From assembly GCA_025351405.1 (NCBI GenBank), contig JANXVZ010000021.1:62001-126000 (forward strand): a stretch of 64,000 bases of DNA. The letters are read 5' to 3'. The translations under genes and the position numbers were made by a program. The stretch comes from Sphingomonadales bacterium (GTDB lineage Bacteria; Pseudomonadota; Alphaproteobacteria; Sphingomonadales; Sphingomonadaceae). This document shows positions 17,318 to 30,116 of the stretch, in pieces; the stretch's first letter is position 1, and each line of letters opens with the position of its first letter. The notes under the pieces are model-generated. The model was not told where the DNA came from and searched no databases. It saw nothing but the letters and a program-made list of their open reading frames with translations.

Positions 17318-17866
17318 TTACGCCGCGATCTTCAGCGTGTCCTGGCCCTCGGTCCAGTTGCACGGGCAAAGCTCGTCAGTCTGCAGCGCGTCAAGGATAC
17401 GCAGCGTTTCCGCCGGGTTGCGACCGACATTGAGGCCGTTGATGGTGACGTGCTGGATGACGTTTTCGGGATCGATGATGAAAGTGGCGCGCAGCGCGAC
17501 GCCGGCTTCCTTGACAACGATGCCGAGTGCATCCGCGAGCAGCTTGGAGTTGTCGGCCAGCCACGGGAAATCGGCGGCGGCAAGGCGCTCGTCGGATTTG
17601 CGCCATGCGAAATGCACGAAATCGGTATCGGTCGAGGCGCCGATCAGAACGGCCTCGCGGTCAGCAAAATCACCCTTGAGATCGCCGTAACCGATGATTT
17701 CGGTCGGGCAGACGAAAGTGAAATCCTTCGGCCAGTAGAAAAGGATCTTCCACTTGCCAGGATATGCGGTGGTGATATCGAGAGTTTCGCCGCCGGGGAG
17801 AGCGGCAACGCCCTGCTGGACGGGCAGTGCAAACGAGGGAATCTTGTCGCCAACGGTAAGGGCCAT
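17318..17866 (-). CDS. ahpC: Alkyl hydroperoxide reductase AhpC (peroxiredoxin)
   Basis: Two-Cys peroxiredoxin of 182 residues that reduces hydrogen peroxide, organic peroxides and peroxynitrite. The peroxidatic Cys53 is in FTFVCPTE. The C-terminal pair Cys167/Cys169 (ELCPCNW) is the arrangement of AhpD-dependent enzymes such as mycobacterial AhpC, rather than the enterobacterial AhpC that uses AhpF. The start is the ATG at 17866 with AGGAG; the frame is open 15 codons upstream into the promoter area. It is divergent from oxyR with 104 bases between the starts, the usual arrangement for OxyR control. Confidence 0.95.
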   Translation of the reverse strand: MALTVGDKIPSFALPVQQGVAALPGGETLDITTAYPGKWKILFYWPKDFTFVCPTEIIGYGDLKGDFADREAVLIGASTDTDFVHFAWRKSDERLAAADFPWLADNSKLLADALGIVVKEAGVALRATFIIDPENVIQHVTINGLNVGRNPAETLRILDALQTDELCPCNWTEGQDTLKIAA

Positions 17867-17934
17867 TTGATGCTCCTGTGGGGGTTGAAAACCTATTGTG
17901 CGTTGCACCATGGCGGCAACGCGCCTAGAAAGCT

Positions 17935-17962
17935 AATCGATAAAATCTCCGTTACAAATCGA
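17935..17962. promoter_or_regulatory. Candidate OxyR site between ahpC and oxyR
   Basis: The direct repeat AATCGA occurs at 17935-17940 and 17957-17962, offset by 22 bases (two helical turns), and TCGAT/ATCGA arms at 17937-17941 and 17958-17962 form a dyad. The spacing suits a LysR-type tetramer, but the classic OxyR ATAG/CTAT elements are not obvious. Confidence 0.35.
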
Positions 17963-17970
17963 ATTTCTCG

Positions 17971-18906
17971 ATGACATTTCTCCCCACGCTCAAGCAGCTC
18001 CAGTATCTGACGGCACTGCATATCCATGGCCATTTCGGTCATGCTGCAGATGCGTGCTTCGTGACGCAGAGTACCCTGTCGTCGGGGCTCCGCGAGTTGG
18101 AGAGCCTGCTCGGCGTCCAGCTTGTCGAGCGCAACCGGCGCGTCGTGCGTTTCACGCCGCTGGGTGAGCGCGTCGTGGCCAAGGCCTATGACGTGCTGCG
18201 CGAAGCCGATGTGCTGACCGGTCTTACGAAAGATGCCGACAGACCTCTGGCGGGCGACGTCCGCCTTGGCGTCATCCCGACCATCGCACCCTATCTGCTT
18301 CCAAAAGTATTGCCTGGTTTGCGGTCCGCCTATCCCGATCTGAAGCTTTACCTGCGCGAGGAAATCAGCGCGACGGCGTGCGAATCGCTGGCGCGCGGCA
18401 CCCTTGATGCCGTGCTGCTGGCGCTGCCGTGGGACTGCGGTGCCATCGAAACCATGCCGCTTTTCGACGACCCTTTCTTTCTTGTCTTCCATCCGGCCGA
18501 TCGTATCGATCCGCCGCCGACAGTGGCGCCCAATTCGATCGACGACACGCATTTGCTCCTGCTTGAAGATGGCCATTGCCTCAAGGACCAGGCGCTTGCA
18601 GCATGTGGCCGGCCAGAACTGCGTGCCGACCCAGGCGCGCGCGGCACGTCATTGGTGACTCTTGTCCAGATGGTCGCCGGGCGACTGGGACAGACGCTAA
18701 TCCCCAAGCTGGCGCTCGATGCCGGCGTAATCGAGGGTTCGGGCCTGATCGCGCGGCCGCTCACCGGTGGCGCGGCGCGGACCGTGGCGCTGGTATGGCG
18801 CCGCGGCAGCCCGCGCAGTGCGGAATTTCGACTGCTGGGCAACGCGCTCGCGCAGGTGGTGGACACCGTCGTCGCCCCGGCTATGGTGCCGCCGCAAATG
18901 CCGTAA
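17971..18906 (+). CDS. oxyR: Hydrogen-peroxide sensor OxyR (LysR family)
   Basis: LysR-type regulator of 311 residues that senses peroxide through a disulfide and activates ahpC. The N-terminal winged helix (about 1-65) has LKQLQYLTAL and FVTQSTLSSGLRELE; the effector domain carries Cys203 in GHCLKDQAL and Cys212, nine residues apart like Cys199/Cys208 of E. coli OxyR. These two cysteines distinguish it from other LysR proteins. Divergent from ahpC. The start is the ATG at 17971; no strong ribosome site is visible before it. It is followed 21 bases later by the quinone reductase gene and may be co-transcribed with it. Confidence 0.93.
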   Translation: MTFLPTLKQLQYLTALHIHGHFGHAADACFVTQSTLSSGLRELESLLGVQLVERNRRVVRFTPLGERVVAKAYDVLREADVLTGLTKDADRPLAGDVRLGVIPTIAPYLLPKVLPGLRSAYPDLKLYLREEISATACESLARGTLDAVLLALPWDCGAIETMPLFDDPFFLVFHPADRIDPPPTVAPNSIDDTHLLLLEDGHCLKDQALAACGRPELRADPGARGTSLVTLVQMVAGRLGQTLIPKLALDAGVIEGSGLIARPLTGGAARTVALVWRRGSPRSAEFRLLGNALAQVVDTVVAPAMVPPQMP

Positions 18907-18927
18907 GGCCTTTCGGGGAGAGATCAG

Positions 18928-19902
18928 ATGAAAGCCGTCCTGTGTGTCGAACATGGCCCGCCCGAAAAGTTGGTGGTCCAGGAAATTCCCACGCCCGAGC
19001 CCGGCAGGGGCCAGGTCCGCGTGCGGGTCCACGCCGCTGGCGTCAATTTTCCAGATACGCTGATTATCCAGAACCTGTACCAGTTCAAGCCGGCACTGCC
19101 TTTCTCCCCGGGCGGCGAGGCCGCTGGCATTGTCGATGCGGTGGGCGAGGGCGTTACCGATCTTGCCCTTGGCGACCGTGTCGTGGCGATGACGGGAAAT
19201 GGCTGTTTCGCCGAAGCCGTGATTGCCAACCGCGCCCAGGTTGTGCCCATTCCCGGTGACATGCCGTTCGACATCGCCAGTGGCTTCACCATGACCTACG
19301 GCACTTCGCACCATGCCCTGAAGCAGCGGGCGCGGTTGCAGCCGGGCGAAACGTTGCTGGTCCTCGGTGCTGCCGGCGGCGTCGGACTGACGGCAGTCGA
19401 GCTTGGCAAGTTGATGGGCGCGCGGGTCATCGCCGCGGCGTCATCCGACGAAAAACTTGCGTTGTGCCGGCAGTATGGCGCCGACGAAACGATCAATTAT
19501 TCGACCGAGGACCTGAAGGAGCGCATCAAGGCGCTCACTGGCGGCAAGGGGGTCGATGTCGTCTACGACCCCGTCGGTGACAAGCTCGCCGAGCCCGCAT
19601 TTCGCGGTATCGGCTGGAATGGCCGCTACCTCGTGGTCGGGTTTGCCGGCGGCAATATTCCGTCGCTGCCGCTCAACCTGCCACTGATCAAGGGCGCCTC
19701 GATCGTGGGGGTTTTCTGGGGCGCTTTCACCCAGGCCGAGCCGGCATTGCACAATGAGAACATGGCCGAATTGCTCGCGTGGTATCGCGCCGGCAAGCTC
19801 AAGCCACATGTCTCCCGGCACTTCAGCCTCGATGAGGGTCCAGCGGCGATCCGCTGGATGATGGATCGAAAAGCCACCGGAAAAGTGGTTCTGACAGTCT
19901 GA
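18928..19902 (+). CDS. NADPH:quinone oxidoreductase (zinc-free MDR family)
   Basis: 324-residue medium-chain dehydrogenase/reductase without the zinc cysteines and histidines of alcohol dehydrogenases. It has the N-terminal GroES-like fold (AAGVNFPDTL), the GGEAAGIVDAVG segment and the nucleotide-binding LGAAGGVGLTAVELG near residue 150. Two-electron reduction of quinones or alpha,beta-unsaturated carbonyls with NADPH would detoxify oxidative damage products, which fits its place directly behind oxyR (ATG 21 bases after its stop, with GGGGAGAGA before it). The natural substrate is not evident. Confidence 0.85.
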   Translation: MKAVLCVEHGPPEKLVVQEIPTPEPGRGQVRVRVHAAGVNFPDTLIIQNLYQFKPALPFSPGGEAAGIVDAVGEGVTDLALGDRVVAMTGNGCFAEAVIANRAQVVPIPGDMPFDIASGFTMTYGTSHHALKQRARLQPGETLLVLGAAGGVGLTAVELGKLMGARVIAAASSDEKLALCRQYGADETINYSTEDLKERIKALTGGKGVDVVYDPVGDKLAEPAFRGIGWNGRYLVVGFAGGNIPSLPLNLPLIKGASIVGVFWGAFTQAEPALHNENMAELLAWYRAGKLKPHVSRHFSLDEGPAAIRWMMDRKATGKVVLTV

Positions 19903-19906
19903 AACT

Positions 19907-20440
19907 TTGAGCATTTTTCCGCCAGGCGCCGATCCGCGCCCGCTGATCCTGACCGCGTTGTTGGAGCCGGCGGTCCAGGCGCGGTTCGAGGCGCTGCGGC
20001 GCGAACATTATCCTTCCGCGCTCAATCGTGTGCCCGCGCACGTGTCGCTGTTTCATCATCTGCCAGGGCGGGAGCTGGAGTCAGTCAAGCGCCGATTGAA
20101 GCTGCTGTGCGGGCAAATGCCACCTCCGACAATCGAGGTTACCGGGCTGCGGGCACTGGGCAAAGGCGTCGCATTCAAACTGCGGTCACCGGCGCTCGAT
20201 GCGTTCCACGACGCGCTGGCAGAGGGGTGGGACACGCTGCTGATACCGCAGGATCGAGCCGGCTATCTTGCCCATGTCACCGTACAGAACAAGGTGACGT
20301 CGGCAAAGGCGCGTTCGACACAGGCGGCGCTGGAGCGCAGCTTTGCGCCGTTCACGACCCGCGCCATCGCCGTGGAGATCTGGCGTTACCGCGATGGACC
20401 TTGGGAAGCGCTTGGCGCGGTAGCGTTCCGCGGGCGCTAG
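19907..20440 (+). CDS. 2'-5' RNA ligase-like 2H phosphoesterase
   Basis: 177-residue member of the 2H phosphoesterase superfamily. The two catalytic HxS/T motifs are visible as HVSLFHHL near residue 46 and HVTVQNKV near residue 124, placed as in YjdA/LigT-like proteins. Such enzymes act on 2'-5' or cyclic phosphate ends in RNA or small nucleotides; the substrate here is unknown. The likely start is TTG at 19907, 5 bases after the preceding stop; no in-frame ATG or GTG occurs before the conserved region, so the start is uncertain by a few codons. Its 3' end lies over the predicted bamD promoter. Confidence 0.78.
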   Translation: MSIFPPGADPRPLILTALLEPAVQARFEALRREHYPSALNRVPAHVSLFHHLPGRELESVKRRLKLLCGQMPPPTIEVTGLRALGKGVAFKLRSPALDAFHDALAEGWDTLLIPQDRAGYLAHVTVQNKVTSAKARSTQAALERSFAPFTTRAIAVEIWRYRDGPWEALGAVAFRGR

Positions 20441-20445
20441 CAGCG

Positions 20446-20474
20446 CTTGGCGCTTCGCCCTTGATGGGCTAGAG
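20446..20474 (+). promoter_or_regulatory. Putative promoter of bamD
   Basis: CTTGGC at 20446-20451, a 17-base spacer and CTAGAG at 20469-20474. The same spacing and similar hexamers precede rpsB and pyrH in this window. A start of transcription about 7 bases later would fall at 20481-20482, right at the bamD start codon at 20483. Confidence 0.5.
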
Positions 20475-20482
20475 CGGACGCC

Positions 20483-21259
20483 ATGATGTCCCGTGCGTTC
20501 CGCTCCACCGCCCTTGTTCTCATATCCGCGCTGGCGCTGTCCGCCTGCGCCACCAACAAGGGCAAGAAGGACCAGGCCTATATCGCTCGCGATGTGGAGA
20601 CGCTGTATAACGTTGCCAAGGACACGCTGGAAAAACGCCAATACAAACTCGCTGCTGCGCAATTTGATGAAGTCGAGCGCCAGCATCCGTATTCGGTCTG
20701 GGCACGTCGCGCCCAGCTGATGAGCGCGTTCTCCTATTTCGTCGCGCGGCAATATAACGATGCCGTGCTGTCGTCGCAGCGTTTTCTATCGCTGCACCCG
20801 GGCAGCCGGGAGGCGCCATACGCCTATTACATGATCGCGGTCAGCTATTACGAGCAGATCACCGATGTCCAGCGTGACCAGAAGATTACCCAGCAGGCGC
20901 TGGATGCGTTGAGCGAACTGGTTCGCCGGTACCCCAACAGCGACTATGCCGCCGATGCACGGCTGAAGATCGATCTGACGCGCGATCATCTTGCCGGAAA
21001 GGAAATGGAAGTCGGGCGGTTCTACGAGAACCAGGCGCTGTATCTCGCCGCCATAAGCCGCTTCCGCGTGGTTATCGACCAGTATGACACCACGAGCCAT
21101 ACGCCCGAAGCACTGCACAGGTTGGTCGAATGCTACCTCGCGCTTGGTCTGCCAGAAGAAGCCCGCAAGGCAGCAGCCGTTCTCGGATCGAACTACACGG
21201 GATCGAAATGGTATCAACGCAGCTATGCCCTGATCGCCAAGAAGGCGCCGGCGGCATAG
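20483..21259 (+). CDS. bamD: Outer-membrane assembly lipoprotein BamD
   Basis: Essential partner of BamA (also encoded here, at 52000) in inserting beta-barrel proteins into the outer membrane. 258 residues: a lipoprotein signal peptide ending in the lipobox LSAC (Cys near residue 22), then a stack of tetratricopeptide repeats, with the family signature ALRYPNSDYA-like segment RRYPNSDYAADA and GRFYENQALYLAAISRF. Two Met codons begin the frame; either could be used. There is no clear ribosome site, and the predicted transcript start is next to the start codon. Confidence 0.94.
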   Translation: MMSRAFRSTALVLISALALSACATNKGKKDQAYIARDVETLYNVAKDTLEKRQYKLAAAQFDEVERQHPYSVWARRAQLMSAFSYFVARQYNDAVLSSQRFLSLHPGSREAPYAYYMIAVSYYEQITDVQRDQKITQQALDALSELVRRYPNSDYAADARLKIDLTRDHLAGKEMEVGRFYENQALYLAAISRFRVVIDQYDTTSHTPEALHRLVECYLALGLPEEARKAAAVLGSNYTGSKWYQRSYALIAKKAPAA

Positions 21260-21272
21260 GCCGCCATACGGA

Positions 21273-21306
21273 GACCCCCGCCGCATTGGGGGGTGCGGCG
21301 GGGGTC
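21273..21306. terminator. Terminator between bamD and csbD
   Basis: Perfect 13-base stem: 21273-21285 pairs with 21294-21306 around an 8-base loop, in the convergent gap. It is followed by a small tandem repeat, GGGTC three times at 21302-21316, rather than a T-run. Probably shared by both genes. Confidence 0.7.
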
Positions 21307-21338
21307 GGGTCGGGTCAGGCTATCTTGTCGCTGCAGGC

Positions 21339-21512
21339 TTATTTGCCGCGCAACGCATCCTTGACCCCACCCACGCTGTTCTGAACCTTGCCGGCAACCT
21401 GATCGGCCTTGCCTTCGGTTTCCATCTTGGTGTCACCGACGAGTTTTCCGGTGGCTTCCTTGATCTTGCCGCCGATGTTCTTGGCAGCGCCTTCGATCCG
21501 GTCCTTGTCCAT
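21339..21512 (-). CDS. CsbD-family stress protein
   Basis: 57-residue, highly charged helical protein of the CsbD family, with the typical DRIEGAAKNIGGKIKEATGK start and the repeating alternation of Lys, Gly and Ala. Members are among the most strongly induced small proteins of bacterial general stress responses; the molecular role is unknown. The ATG at 21512 is set by an AGGAG site; the frame is open another 34 codons but those cover the promoter. A GGAAC/TGTT element sits about 31 bases upstream, which suggests EcfG control. Confidence 0.9.
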   Translation of the reverse strand: MDKDRIEGAAKNIGGKIKEATGKLVGDTKMETEGKADQVAGKVQNSVGGVKDALRGK

Positions 21513-21542
21513 CTGTCGTCTCCTGTGAATGACGAGAGCTTG

Positions 21543-21567
21543 AACATTCTGGACGTGGCGCGGTTCC
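21543..21567 (-). promoter_or_regulatory. Putative EcfG promoter of csbD
   Basis: On the minus strand, GGAAC (21567-21563), a 16-base spacer and TGTT (21546-21543), about 31 bases before the csbD ATG. The -10 differs from the CGTT consensus in one base. Confidence 0.6.
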
Positions 21568-21604
21568 CGCTTTAGGCTTGGCAAATTGTCGCAAGGGCTC
21601 GCCC

Positions 21605-21991
21605 ATGATCGCAACGCTTCTGACCGCCGGCCTTTGCGGATTGATATTTTTCGTGCTGTCTTGGCGGGTTGTCCAGGTTCGACAAAGCGCCAAGGTGCTG
21701 TTGGGTGATGCCGGCAACGTGCTGCTACTCGGCCGTATCCGCGCCCATGCCAATTTTGCCGAATATGTGCCGATCTGCCTCATCCTGCTCGGCGCCATCG
21801 AGGCAGCCTCGCGGCCTGAACATCACCCGATCCTGATGGGGGTCGGCATCACCCTCGTCGTGGTGCGGATCAGCCACGCCATCGGCATGACCTATGAAAC
21901 CGTCAACGTCTTCCGCATCATCGGTGCGGCGGGAACATGGCTGATACTTGTAGGGCTGAGCATCCGCGCCGTGATGCTCGCCCTGTCCTAG
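21605..21991 (+). CDS. MAPEG-family membrane protein
   Basis: 128-residue integral membrane protein with four hydrophobic helices. The loop between helices 1 and 2 has GNVLLLGRIRAHANFAEYVP, the MAPEG (membrane-associated proteins in eicosanoid and glutathione metabolism) motif with conserved Arg, His, Asn and Glu. Bacterial members related to YecN are thought to act as glutathione transferases or peroxidases, but physiological substrates are not established. The ATG at 21605 begins the first helix. Divergent from csbD. The stop is immediately adjacent to the stop of the convergent MBL gene, with no bases between them. Confidence 0.85.
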   Translation: MIATLLTAGLCGLIFFVLSWRVVQVRQSAKVLLGDAGNVLLLGRIRAHANFAEYVPICLILLGAIEAASRPEHHPILMGVGITLVVVRISHAIGMTYETVNVFRIIGAAGTWLILVGLSIRAVMLALS

Positions 21992-22660
21992 TCAGGCATT
22001 GGCCAGCACGGCATCCGCGACATAGGCATTGCTGCGTCGTTCGGCACCAAAGGTCGACATCGGGCCATGGCCGGGCACGAAGGCCGTTTCGGCGCCCAGC
22101 GGCCATAGCCGCGAGGTGATCGAGCGGATGAGGTCGCCATGGTTGCCGCGCGGAAAATCGGTGCGGCCGATGGAGCCCTGGAACAGCACGTCCCCGACGA
22201 TGGCGAGGTTGGAGCCCGCGTGGTGAAAGATGACGTGGCCCGGCGTATGCCCGGGGCAATGGTGGACATCGAGGACGAGGTTGCCGATCGTGACCGTGTC
22301 GCCTTCGAACAGCCAGCGATCAGGGGTGAAAGCGGTGGCGCCATCGATGCCATATTGGGCCCCGGTTGCAGGCGCCATGTCGATCCAGAACTTGTCATCG
22401 GGGTGCGGGCCTTCGATCGGCACTCCCAGATCAGCGGCAAGAACGCCGGCAAGACCGCAATGATCAATATGGCCATGGGTGATCAACAGCTTTTCGACCG
22501 TGACACCATGCTGTTTCGCAACGGCCTTCAGCCGATCGAGGTCGCCGCCGGGATCGGTGAAAGCGCCCCGCATGGTCTTTGTGCACCAGATCAGGGTGCA
22601 ATTCTGCTGAAGGGCGGTCACCGGCACGATGACGGCCTGCAGGGGAGGAATATCTGCCAT
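21992..22660 (-). CDS. MBL-fold metallo-hydrolase (glyoxalase II-like)
   Basis: 222-residue metallo-beta-lactamase-fold hydrolase of the YcbL/glyoxalase-II-like group. Metal ligands are THGHIDH near residue 66 (HxHxDH), the His in CPGHTPGH, the Asp in IVGDVLF and the final His in PGHGP. It probably hydrolyses a thioester such as S-lactoylglutathione; persulfide dioxygenase or lactonase activity cannot be excluded. The ATG at 22660 begins at the fold; the longer open frame upstream overlaps the pabB start region. The 99 bases between this gene and the divergent pabB-pabC start hold no other gene. Confidence 0.87.
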   Translation of the reverse strand: MADIPPLQAVIVPVTALQQNCTLIWCTKTMRGAFTDPGGDLDRLKAVAKQHGVTVEKLLITHGHIDHCGLAGVLAADLGVPIEGPHPDDKFWIDMAPATGAQYGIDGATAFTPDRWLFEGDTVTIGNLVLDVHHCPGHTPGHVIFHHAGSNLAIVGDVLFQGSIGRTDFPRGNHGDLIRSITSRLWPLGAETAFVPGHGPMSTFGAERRSNAYVADAVLANA

Positions 22661-22759
22661 GGTTTCGATGTGGCGGGTCCGACCGCAGGTGGCAAGGGGG
22701 GGCGAACAGACGCACGGGCAGGCGTTCCCTAACGGTGTGCGTGCCGCTAGGAACGCCGG

Positions 22760-26965
<4,206 letters not shown>

Positions 26966-27021
26966 CCGATGGAACGGGGTAACAGGCAGTTCGAAAGGCC
27001 GCAGCAGTTTCAGCGCAAGAC

Positions 27022-30000
27022 TTACTCCGCTGGTTGCGAGGCCGGCTTGGTCACGCCCGCAGGCCTTTTAACGCCTTCGTTGTTGGTGAACCAGCGTTTC
27101 ATCCGCGGTGCCAGCCATTCCTCCGCACCGATGGCAAGGCTGAAGCTTGCAGGAACGATGATGAGGGTCAGGGCGGTCGATACGATCAGGCCACCGATAA
27201 CGACAATCGCCATCGGGGCGCGAAAGCTGGAATCGCCGCCCAGCGAAAGGGCAATTGGCAACATCCCGGCCACCATGGCGACGGTCGTCATGATGATAGG
27301 CTGGACGCGCTTGTGGCCGGCCTCCATGATCGCCGCGGTGCGCTCGGCGCCGTGTTTCATTTCCTCGATAGCCATGTCGACGAGCAGGATCGAGTTCTTG
27401 GCGACGATGCCGAGCAGCATCAGCAAGCCGATGAATACCGGCAGCGAGATTGCGTTGCCGGTCAGGTGCAGCGCCAGCCCGCCACCCAGCGGCGCCAGCA
27501 GCAGCGAACCCATGTTGACGAAAGGCGGCAGCACCCGCTTGTACAGCAACACCAGCACGGCAAAGACCAGCAACACGCCGGCGATGACGGCGATGACGAA
27601 GTTGACGAGCAGTTCTGCCTGCCATTTGTCTTGGCCAAGCGTAATCTTTTCCACGCCAGGCGGCAGATGCTTGAGCGTGTACAAGGCGTCGATCTTGGGC
27701 TGCGCATCGCCGCTGACGAGGCCCGGAGCCAGATCGGCGCCGATCAGCACGCGGCGCTGCTGGTTGTAGCGACGCAATTCGGTGGCACCGGCGCCAAAGC
27801 TGATCTTCGCCACAACCTTCAGCGGCACCGAGCCGCCCGATGCCGTTGGCACCGGCAGATTTTCAAGCGTGTCGATACTGCGCCGCGAATCTTCGGCAAG
27901 CGCGACCCGGATCGGGATCTGGCGGTCCGACAGCGAGAATTTCGCAACATTCTGGTCGATATCGCCCAGGGTGGCGATGCGGATGGTTTCCGATAGCGCC
28001 GCAGTGGTCACACCCATCTGGGCCGCTATGTCGAAGAGTGGCTTGATGGTGATTTCCGGACGACGGATGTCGCCTTCGATTCGTGGCTGGCGGACCTGCG
28101 TCAGTCCGCGCATCTCCTCAACAACCTTCAGCGCGGTCGTTTCAAGCAGCGCCGGATCCGACCCCGAAAGCACGACCGAAAGGTCGCGCCCGCCAAAACT
28201 GCCATTCTGTGACTGGAAGTTGACGCGGGCATCGGCAATTGCCTGCAGCTTGGGCGACATCGCGCGCTCGAACTCGATACTGCTGACAGGGCGATCCTTC
28301 TTCAGCGTCATGAAGATGCTAGCGCTGCCGATGTCGATGTCGGCAAACGGCTTGTCGACGACCGGCGATGTCTTGAGGATGGCGATGGCCTGGTCCGACA
28401 CGGCGATGGTTTGCGCCAGCGTCGCCCCCGGTGGCAACGCCACGCTGACCTGGCTGAAATCGGAATCGCGGTTGGGCTGGAAGGTCAGCGGCAGGGTCGC
28501 GAATGTCCACACCGTTACACCCATGGCTACGACGCCGAGCAGCACGGTCTTCCAGCGGTTCCGCAAGCACCAGCGCAGGATGGCCATGTACCAGTGCACC
28601 CAGCGGCCCTCGCCATGTTCAGCATGGCCATGGCTTTTGAGGAAGAATGCCGCCAGCATCGGCGTGATCAGGCGCGCGACGGCAAGACTGAGCAGCACCG
28701 AAACGACGATGGTGAAGCCGAAGTTCTTGAAAAATTGGCCGCTGATGCCCGGCATGAGTCCGACCGGCAGGAATACGGCGACGATTGCCATTGTCGTGGC
28801 GACCACGGCCAGCCCGATCTCGTCGGCGGCATCCATGGCAGCCTGGTAGGCCGTCTTGCCCATGCGCATGTGCCTGACGATATTCTCGATCTCGACGATG
28901 GCGTCATCGACCAGAACGCCGGCGACTAGGCTGAGCGCCAACAGACTGAGACTGTTGAGCGAGAAACCCAGCAGGTTCATGAACCAGAACGCCGGGATCG
29001 CCGACAGTGGGATGGCGACCGCCGATATCAGCGTTGCGCGCCAATCGCGCAGGAACAGGAACACCACGACGACGGCCAGCACAGCGCCTTCGACCATTGC
29101 GGCGATGGCCGAATGATATTGCTGCTTGGTGTATTCGACGGAAGTGAACAACTCCGTGAACTTGACCTTGGGATTTTCCTTCTGAAGCTCGGCAATGGCC
29201 TTCTTGGCATTGTCATAGACGGTAACGTCCGACGAACCCTTGGACTTGGTCAGCGAGAAGCTGAGCACCTGTCGCCCGTCCATCTTGGAAATCGAGCGCT
29301 GTTCGGCGTAGCTGTCCTTGACCTCGGCGATGTCGCCAAGCCGAATCGTGCGCCCGCCACTGACCGAGATCTGCGTTTGCCCCAGCGTGCGCGCATCGTT
29401 GGCGTTGCCCAGCACGCGGACAGACTGTTCGGATCCGGCAATCTCGGTACGGCCACCGGCAGCGTTGAGGTTGACGAGGCGCAACTGATCGTTGACCTGG
29501 CTCGCGGTCAATCCATACGCCTGCATGCGCGACGGATCGAGTACGACCCGGATTTCGCGACTGACGCCGCCACTGCGCCGCACCTGCGCCATGCCCGGAA
29601 TCGAGAGCAGTTTCTTGGCGACCGTGTTGTCGACATACCAGCTCAACTGCTCAAGGGTCATGTCGACGGCTTCGGCGGAAATGAAAGCGATGGGTCCGCC
29701 GGAAATGTCGACGCGCTGCACCTGCGGCTGCAGGATGCCCTGCGGCAGATCACTGCGGATGTTGGCAATGGCATCGCGGACATCGTTGACGCCGCGATCC
29801 ACCGGTGTTCCGATGGCGAACTGGACGGTGGTGCGTGACTGACCCTCGCTTACGTAGGAGGTGATTTCATCGACGCCGTTGATTCCGCGCACTGCGGCTT
29901 CGACCCGCTGGGTGACCTGTGTTTCCATCTCGGTCGGCGCGGCGCCGGGCTGATTGACGAAAATCTGAGCTGCCGGAAAATCGATGTCAGGATTGTCGTT

Positions 30001-30105
30001 GACGTCCATCGAGATGAAACTGACAACGCCCGCCAACGTAAGCCCCAGGAACAGCACGATGGGCGGGATCGGGTTCTTGATTGCCCAACTCGAAATATTG
30101 CGCAT
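27022..30105 (-). CDS. RND efflux transporter permease (HAE1 family)
   Basis: 1027-residue inner-membrane pump that extrudes hydrophobic or amphiphilic compounds using the proton gradient. It has the two-fold RND layout of twelve helices and two large periplasmic loops. The proton-relay Asp pair lies in SLVAGVLVDDAIVEIENI in helix 4, and the second half contains GLLMLLGIVAKNSILLVD. The N-terminus MRNISSWAIKNP is typical of AcrB-like pumps in Alphaproteobacteria. It follows its periplasmic adaptor by 11 bases. No outer-membrane TolC-type gene is nearby; the pump must share one. Substrates cannot be inferred. Confidence 0.93.
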   Translation of the reverse strand: MRNISSWAIKNPIPPIVLFLGLTLAGVVSFISMDVNDNPDIDFPAAQIFVNQPGAAPTEMETQVTQRVEAAVRGINGVDEITSYVSEGQSRTTVQFAIGTPVDRGVNDVRDAIANIRSDLPQGILQPQVQRVDISGGPIAFISAEAVDMTLEQLSWYVDNTVAKKLLSIPGMAQVRRSGGVSREIRVVLDPSRMQAYGLTASQVNDQLRLVNLNAAGGRTEIAGSEQSVRVLGNANDARTLGQTQISVSGGRTIRLGDIAEVKDSYAEQRSISKMDGRQVLSFSLTKSKGSSDVTVYDNAKKAIAELQKENPKVKFTELFTSVEYTKQQYHSAIAAMVEGAVLAVVVVFLFLRDWRATLISAVAIPLSAIPAFWFMNLLGFSLNSLSLLALSLVAGVLVDDAIVEIENIVRHMRMGKTAYQAAMDAADEIGLAVVATTMAIVAVFLPVGLMPGISGQFFKNFGFTIVVSVLLSLAVARLITPMLAAFFLKSHGHAEHGEGRWVHWYMAILRWCLRNRWKTVLLGVVAMGVTVWTFATLPLTFQPNRDSDFSQVSVALPPGATLAQTIAVSDQAIAILKTSPVVDKPFADIDIGSASIFMTLKKDRPVSSIEFERAMSPKLQAIADARVNFQSQNGSFGGRDLSVVLSGSDPALLETTALKVVEEMRGLTQVRQPRIEGDIRRPEITIKPLFDIAAQMGVTTAALSETIRIATLGDIDQNVAKFSLSDRQIPIRVALAEDSRRSIDTLENLPVPTASGGSVPLKVVAKISFGAGATELRRYNQQRRVLIGADLAPGLVSGDAQPKIDALYTLKHLPPGVEKITLGQDKWQAELLVNFVIAVIAGVLLVFAVLVLLYKRVLPPFVNMGSLLLAPLGGGLALHLTGNAISLPVFIGLLMLLGIVAKNSILLVDMAIEEMKHGAERTAAIMEAGHKRVQPIIMTTVAMVAGMLPIALSLGGDSSFRAPMAIVVIGGLIVSTALTLIIVPASFSLAIGAEEWLAPRMKRWFTNNEGVKRPAGVTKPASQPAE

Positions 30106-30116
30106 GGTACCGGGCC

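Noticed and set aside
22705-22728. GGAAC and TGTT on the minus strand before the MBL hydrolase gene
   Set aside because: The spacer is 15 bases and the -10 deviates from CGTT, so it falls outside the EcfG pattern used for the three accepted promoters; it may still be worth mapping.
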